A DNA stretch of 64,000 nucleotides from Gnetum montanum (taxonomy: Eukaryota > Streptophyta > Gnetopsida > Gnetales > Gnetaceae), in contig MNCI01035712.1 of the NCBI GenBank assembly GCA_015680685.1, forward strand, positions 1-64,000, read 5' to 3'. Under the pieces are notes generated by a model. That model ran no database searches, had not been told where the DNA came from, and saw only the letters and a program-made list of their open reading frames with translations. The position numbers were made by a program, and so were the translations under genes. Positions 59,241 through 64,000 of this stretch are shown here, in pieces; position 1 is the stretch's first letter; the number at the start of each line of letters is the position of its first letter.

Positions 59241-59745
59241 ACTTGGCAAATTACTCTAAGTATTGAGACTACATTCCCAGTACTAGGACTATGCTCCAAA
59301 GCCTAGTCAATGTAGTTGACATGGACTATAGATTTGTAGAATTTTCTAAGTATCAACAGCAACTACAAACATTTCTAACTATGCACATCCTCCTAGGACT
59401 ACACTCTAGAGCGTAGTCAACATAGTTGGCCTTGGAATGACTAGTTTTACAAATTTTCCTAATTCTTAAGCTAAAGGCTATTGAGCATGATTGGAATGAA
59501 TGAAATAGTTTGGGAAATTTTCTAACTCCTAAGCCTACACTCCTTACTATGCTCTAGAGCGTAGTTAGTGTATTCTACATGGGCACATCATCTTTGTCAG
59601 ATTCTTTTTTAGTGTTAGGGCTATTCTCACACCTCTGAGACTATGCTCTAAAGCATAGCTAGTGTAGCCTACACATAGCATCATTTTCTATCAAGATTTT
59701 CCTAACTCCTGGGGTTACTCTCTAGAGTGTAGGTAGTGTAGTCTG
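59240..59745. repeat. Dispersed CTAGGACTATGCTCTAGAGCGTAGT motif cluster
   Basis: At least six imperfect copies of a palindrome-rich motif (ACTATGCTCCAAAGCCTAGTC, ACTACACTCTAGAGCGTAGTC, CTATGCTCTAGAGCGTAGTTAG, CTATGCTCTAAAGCATAGCTAG, TTACTCTCTAGAGTGTAGGTAG) alternate with TTTTCTAACTCCT spacers. Related copies occur at 52090-52270 and 53215-53275, so the motif spreads within this element. Confidence 0.65.
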
Positions 59746-59989
59746 CCGAAGCTACCTTTAGAAGCCTCTAGAACTTAGCACCGGCTTGCATCTCAACTTC
59801 AACATTCCTTCAACAAGAAAGATTAGCAATTTGCATTTTTTACACCTCCCATTTGCTCCTAAATTATACCTATGCTTGACACCACTTGAGAGGGTGGGCA
59901 GTGTAGCCTTAGAGTGTAGTCTCCAAATTGCATTGTTTTGCATTATTTTTAGGTACATTGCAATGTATGTGGAACTCACACATGCAGTC

Positions 59990-60872
59990 TTGGTAGTGTA
60001 GTCACTATCCCGCAATCTCATATGGTCCATTGGAGCACACTAGTAGAACACTATTTTGCTTCAGTGGGAGCATAGTTGGGGCTCACGTAGTCCCAAGTAT
60101 CCCTCTACCACATGGCACTTGATCCTCGATTCATGCTAACCCTTACCCTATAAATATCCTTCCATCTCATGTTTTAGGGGTTGGGATTTTTCATTCAACA
60201 GTTGGCATTTTGGCATAAGCATCCTTGCACTCGAGCAGACTTAGCACCTTGAGAAACTTTGGGGCATCATCGACCACTGTTGCACACCACCACAACACCA
60301 TTGTACACTACCCAACATACTTCCAACCACCGTAGGTTGTAGGACATCATGGTAGCCAACCCAATAGGCTCAAACTTCACATCAAACATTAGTTCTTCAT
60401 CCTAAGACTATGGCTATGCTCACTTACTATGCCTATTGTACACTACATACCTCCTAAACTTTCCTTTGTAATTGACTACACTCCCCCCCATTTAGGGTGG
60501 CACCACTTTCTCTTTTTCCCACATATTTCTCATTTTTTAACATTTTCTCTTGCATTGTAGCATTTTATTCACTTTTTTCACCATTTAAGCAAGTATTCAC
60601 ACCTTCATTCTTACATTTTGAAAGCTTTGTTATGCTCACACCTGCAAACATTGTGGACATTGTAAAACATTGTATCACCACCTTAACATTTCTTTCATCG
60701 TAACACCTATAAGTCCTAGTTTAATCAACAAGGCCATCCTAGGCACCCCACTTCCATTTTTTAGTAGGCCATCCTAGGCACCCCACTTCCATTTTTTAGT
60801 AGGCCCTCCCGTGGGAGCAAGGTCAAGACTCTACAATCACAAATCCCTTTGTGTCCCATTCCAACCTCTAAC
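59990..60872 (+). repeat. Putative 3' LTR of the Tat element
   Basis: TATA box CTATAAATA at 60148-60156, preceded by ACATGGCACTTG...CCTTACC, as in the left LTR. Homology to the left LTR continues through the AAGTCC...ATCAAC segment (60710) and ends CTCTAACA. It contains a 37-bp tandem duplication (AGGCCATCCTAGGCACCCCAC, about 60728-60801). Boundaries uncertain. Confidence 0.45.
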
Positions 60873-61280
60873 ATTTTCGATTGTGACACCTCCTCTCTCA
60901 ACCTAGTTACCTCCTACTTCATTCATGTAGGACAAAATTCCCCCATAGTCATGGCAACGAAATGCTACAAGTGCTGTAAATTTATAATTAGCTTTCTAGT
61001 TGAGTGGTTTAGATAATCGATCTAGAAAATGACCATTTTTCCAACCCAACAATCCTCCCAAACCCTCACAACCTAATGTGGTTGGTTGCCATGTACATCT
61101 AACACCCTCATCCTTTGCATTAAATACATTCGAGAATCTTTCAAATCAAATGCCACCTTAAATTTGCACTATGATGCTAACTCATGCTATTTCCAATTAA
61201 ATCAAGACTAGCAACCTTCCCATACAATGATTCAACCCAAGAAGTCCTCTTATTTACTTGTAGATCACAAGACATGAGCC
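60873..61280. other. Sequence left of the Athila-type pol, no feature
   Basis: No LTR, gag or primer site recognised. It may hold the decayed gag tail of the following element. Confidence 0.35.
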
Positions 61281-64000
61281 ATTCAAGGCTCTTTCTGATT
61301 CTAGTTTTGGTGTCATTCTCATCTCCTATGACATGTACAAGCTTAGAACCTACCACACCTCAAGAAGAGCAATATCCTTTTGGAATTGGCAGATCAATCA
61401 ATCACTGTCCCTTTAGGATTAGTGGAGGATACTATGACAATAGTTTGTGGGTGGTCTTATCCTGATGATTCTCTTGTGATCAAGGTAGAAAATTGCAAAG
61501 ATAACTTCCCCATCATTATGGTACATGCATGGTTGAGCATTGTTAATGCATGAATCAACATCAAGGATCTCTCCTTGGAAATCTCCAACGAAAATGAATT
61601 TAGATGGCTTGAGAAGAAGTAAGTTCCATGCATCGCATATAGTGATAATAGGTGAAATTGCATGTAGAAAATATGGTCTATTAATAGTACATTTATTAAA
61701 GCATGCAATTAATATGCACATGAAACATATATCCAAAGGTGCCCGTACACAGTAGCCATAAAATAGGAGGACACCCAGTGGCTAATAGTTGACTCTGATA
61801 GCAACACATTATGCATGGAACCCACTAAGAGCTTGACATGTTCCTATGTCAAGGGCATGGAAGAACTTGACCAAGTTCATTACCAACTCTTTGATGATAA
61901 AAATGATGATACCTTTTGGGGAGAGTTAGAAATCCCTGATAGTTTCAAGCAAGAATCCCTAGAGTTAAAAACTCTACTAGCTAGCATGGAGTATACATTT
62001 TTAGATAATGATAAGTTGATTATAATTAATGAAAATCTTGCTTCTGAATAGAAATACAAGCTATTAAATATGGTAAAAAAATGGCCAATAGCCTTTGCTT
62101 GGTCATATCCTAAGCTGACTAAAATTGATTCAAGGATATGCTAGCATTGCATTTACACTAATCCATCCATGAAGCTAGGAAAGTAGCCACAAAGATGACT
62201 AAATTCCAAGTTGACCAAGTAACATTTAAACATCATTTTTCATTACCATTTGTGGACCAAGTGTTGGACACTATATTTGGCCATTGTTATTATAGCTTCT
62301 TGGATGGTTATAGTGGCTATAACCAAATCCAGATTACACCAAAAGATCAGGTCAAAACAATGTTCACAAGTGCTTGGGGAACTTTTGCATATTGTAAGAT
62401 GTCATTCAGTTTGTGCAATGCCCCTACAACATTCCAATTCCTAGTCCTTAGTATTTTTCAATAGCAAATTGGTAGTGAGATAGAAGTCTTTATGGATGAC
62501 TTCTCTATCTATGGGGCTACATTTTAGCAAGCACTGAATTGCCTTGAACATGTACTAAAAAGATGTGTTGAAACAAACCTTAGGCTCAAAGCCATTTAAT
62601 GGTCCAAGAAGGTATAGTATTAAGGCACAAAATTACTCATGCAGGGATTGAGGTAGATTAAGAAAAGATAAGGGTCATCCAAGGAATCACATGTTAACTA
62701 GAGATAGTCAAAGACATTTGATCATTCCTTGGACACACTGGCTACTATTGATATTTTATAGAGAATTTCTCTAAGATTGCAAAACCATTAGTCAAGCTTA
62801 CAAACAAAGATGCTACATTATCTAGACCGAGTGCAAACAAGAATTCCAATAGCTAAAGGAAAAACTTGTAGAAACTCCAATTCTACAGGTACTAGATTGC
62901 TCTAGATCATTTCACATAATGATCAATGCATCTAATTATGTCTTGGAAACCATGCTTATGTAGTTTGATGATAAGAAACATCCATATTACATCCATTGTG
63001 TGAGCTAAAGCATTATGGGTGCATAGTTGAATTATACCATAACTAAGAAAAATTAATGGCAATGGTGTATGCTCTTAAAAATTTTAGGCACTATGTGTTT
63101 GGATATAAGGTTCTTGTGCACATAGATCATAGTGCCATCCACTTCCTAATGAATAAGCCAATGGAAAGCCCCTGTAGTGTATGGTGGCTAGTGATCTTGC
63201 AAGAATTCGATCTCACAATAATAGTTTGGAAAGGGACTAAAAATGTGGTCATTGATCATCTCTCTCAGTTAAGATGGAATAACAAAGATGGGGAGAGTCT
63301 TCTTTCCAATCAATTTCCAGAAAAACTCCTCTTTACAAGAGCAATAAATGACCAAGTACCCATTGAACCAATATGGTATAATGACATCCTCACTTACCTT
63401 CTCACTTAGGAGATGCCACAAGATTTGAACTTTAGGAATAAAAAATAGTTTCTTCATCTGACTAAGTACTTCATGGAAACCAACAAACACCTTTACAAGG
63501 TGTGTGCTAATGGCTTGGTTCATTGGTGCATCCCTAGTATAGAGTAATTTCATGTTCTCGAGTATGCTCATGAAGGCCCTTGTGGATGCCACTATGTTGG
63601 GAGATGCACAACCATAGAAATATTGACAGTGGGATACTATTGGCCTATAATATTCAAGGATGTCCATCAATTTATTTGATCTTGTGAACACTATCAATGA
63701 AATGGTGGGATGATTGCTTGAATGAATGATCCTCAATACTGGATTCAACCACTGGATCCCTTTGACATATGGGGCATTGACTTCATGGATCCCATCACCT
63801 CCATGTCTAATGAAAAGGCATGCATCATCATAGTAGTCGACTACTACATCAAATGGATAGAAGCAATAGCCATCACCAATTGTACATCATCCACTGCTAC
63901 TTGATTTGTACAACAAAATGTGGTAAATAGGTTTGGGATGTGACATGCATTGATTTCTAACAATGGAACTCATTTTATACATGCCACTTTTCAAAAACAC
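61281..64000 (+). pseudogene. Athila-type pol (protease, RT, RNase H, integrase), cut by window edge
   Basis: Protease (61281-61640): LSDSSFGVILIS, where D is kept but the Gly of D-S/T-G is Ser; then, after a shift, DQSITVPLGLVEDTM, CGWSYPDDSLVIKVEN, AWLSIVNA, nearly the same as element A. Pre-RT: LELKTLLASMEYTFL (61815-62051). RT (62195-62680): LPFVDQVLDTIFGHCYYSFL, DGYSGYNQIQITPKDQ, WGTFAYCKMSFSLCNAPTTF, then VFMDDFSIYG with FMDD intact (62489-62518), an Athila signature. RNase H (about 62880-63270): YALKNFRHYVFGYKVLVHID, ILQEFDLTI, NVVIDHLSQL. Integrase (63530 to edge): YAHEGPCGCHYVG zinc part, WGIDFMDPI, VVDYYIKWIEA, then ALISNNGTHF where the second catalytic Asp is Asn. Numerous stops. 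Confidence 0.85.

Larger units (their letters stand above)
48900..60872 (+). mobile_element. Tat-lineage Ty3/Gypsy element (decayed)
   Basis: Plus-strand element: LTR-like sequence ending near 49596, primer-site-like sequence at 49601, an antisense ORF region (49.8-53.1 kb), pol with RT, RNase H, archaeal-like RNase H and integrase (53.8-57.0 kb), tandem repeats (57.16-57.66 kb) and a second LTR-like sequence ending near 60872. Dual RNase H is diagnostic of Tat. Outer boundaries are estimates; no TSD was found. A sense-strand gag and protease are not recognisable. Confidence 0.65.

Overview
This looks like a heterochromatic stretch of a large, AT-rich seed-plant nuclear genome, plausibly a gymnosperm such as a conifer. 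That placement is inferred from the very old nested retrotransposons, long LTRs and near absence of genes. I see no intact host gene. Almost everything recognisable is decayed transposable-element sequence, and several insertions can be ordered by their terminal repeats and target-site duplications (TSDs).

Layout. 0-4.7 kb: a Copia gag scrap (minus), an unclassified repeat, and a decayed RTE-clade LINE (plus) ending in a GAT-repeat tail. 4.7-11.3 kb: element A, minus strand, with a complete 3' LTR, gag, protease with a dead active site, and a truncated 5' LTR. 11.3-12.5 kb: an unrelated LTR-like sequence. 13.0-14.55 kb: the only clear host-gene relic, a pseudogene of a short-chain dehydrogenase/reductase (minus), with its N-terminal exon, one intron and C-terminal piece still readable. 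16.3-18.2 kb: a second copy of the repeat seen at 0.44-1.4 kb, and then unassigned AT-rich DNA.

18.2-48.8 kb holds related minus-strand elements: B (18173-26586, TSD TATGC/TATGT), C (27055-36027, perfect TSD CTTAC), D (36706 to about 42110, truncated) and E (43165 to about 48775, truncated). B and C contain gag but no recognisable protease or pol. B, C, D and E carry an extra ORF in the position of the Athila env-like ORF3. B and E have a splice-acceptor-like sequence abutting its ATG. The primer-binding sites of A, B and C match tRNA-Asp, as in Athila elements. D is interrupted by a 3141-bp insertion (TSD CTTAG) that contains a GC-richer block resembling host-gene first exons.

48.9-60.9 kb: a plus-strand Tat-lineage Ty3/Gypsy element with reverse transcriptase, RNase H, a second archaeal-like RNase H, integrase, a tandem-repeat block before the 3' LTR, and an antisense ORF upstream of pol. 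61.2-64.0 kb: a plus-strand Athila-type pol (protease, RT with an FMDD motif, RNase H, integrase) running off the right edge. Its protease closely matches the one in element A, so this lineage is a candidate source of the enzymes the pol-less elements lack.

The most interesting observation concerns elements B-E. The arrays in their LTR U3 regions fall in two subfamilies: GATATC-rich (A, B, C) and TCAATGGGATC-rich (D, E). In B, C and E a matching array lies inside the element, upstream of ORF3. In C and E it is followed by a TATA-like box. This suggests a U3-derived internal promoter for ORF3.
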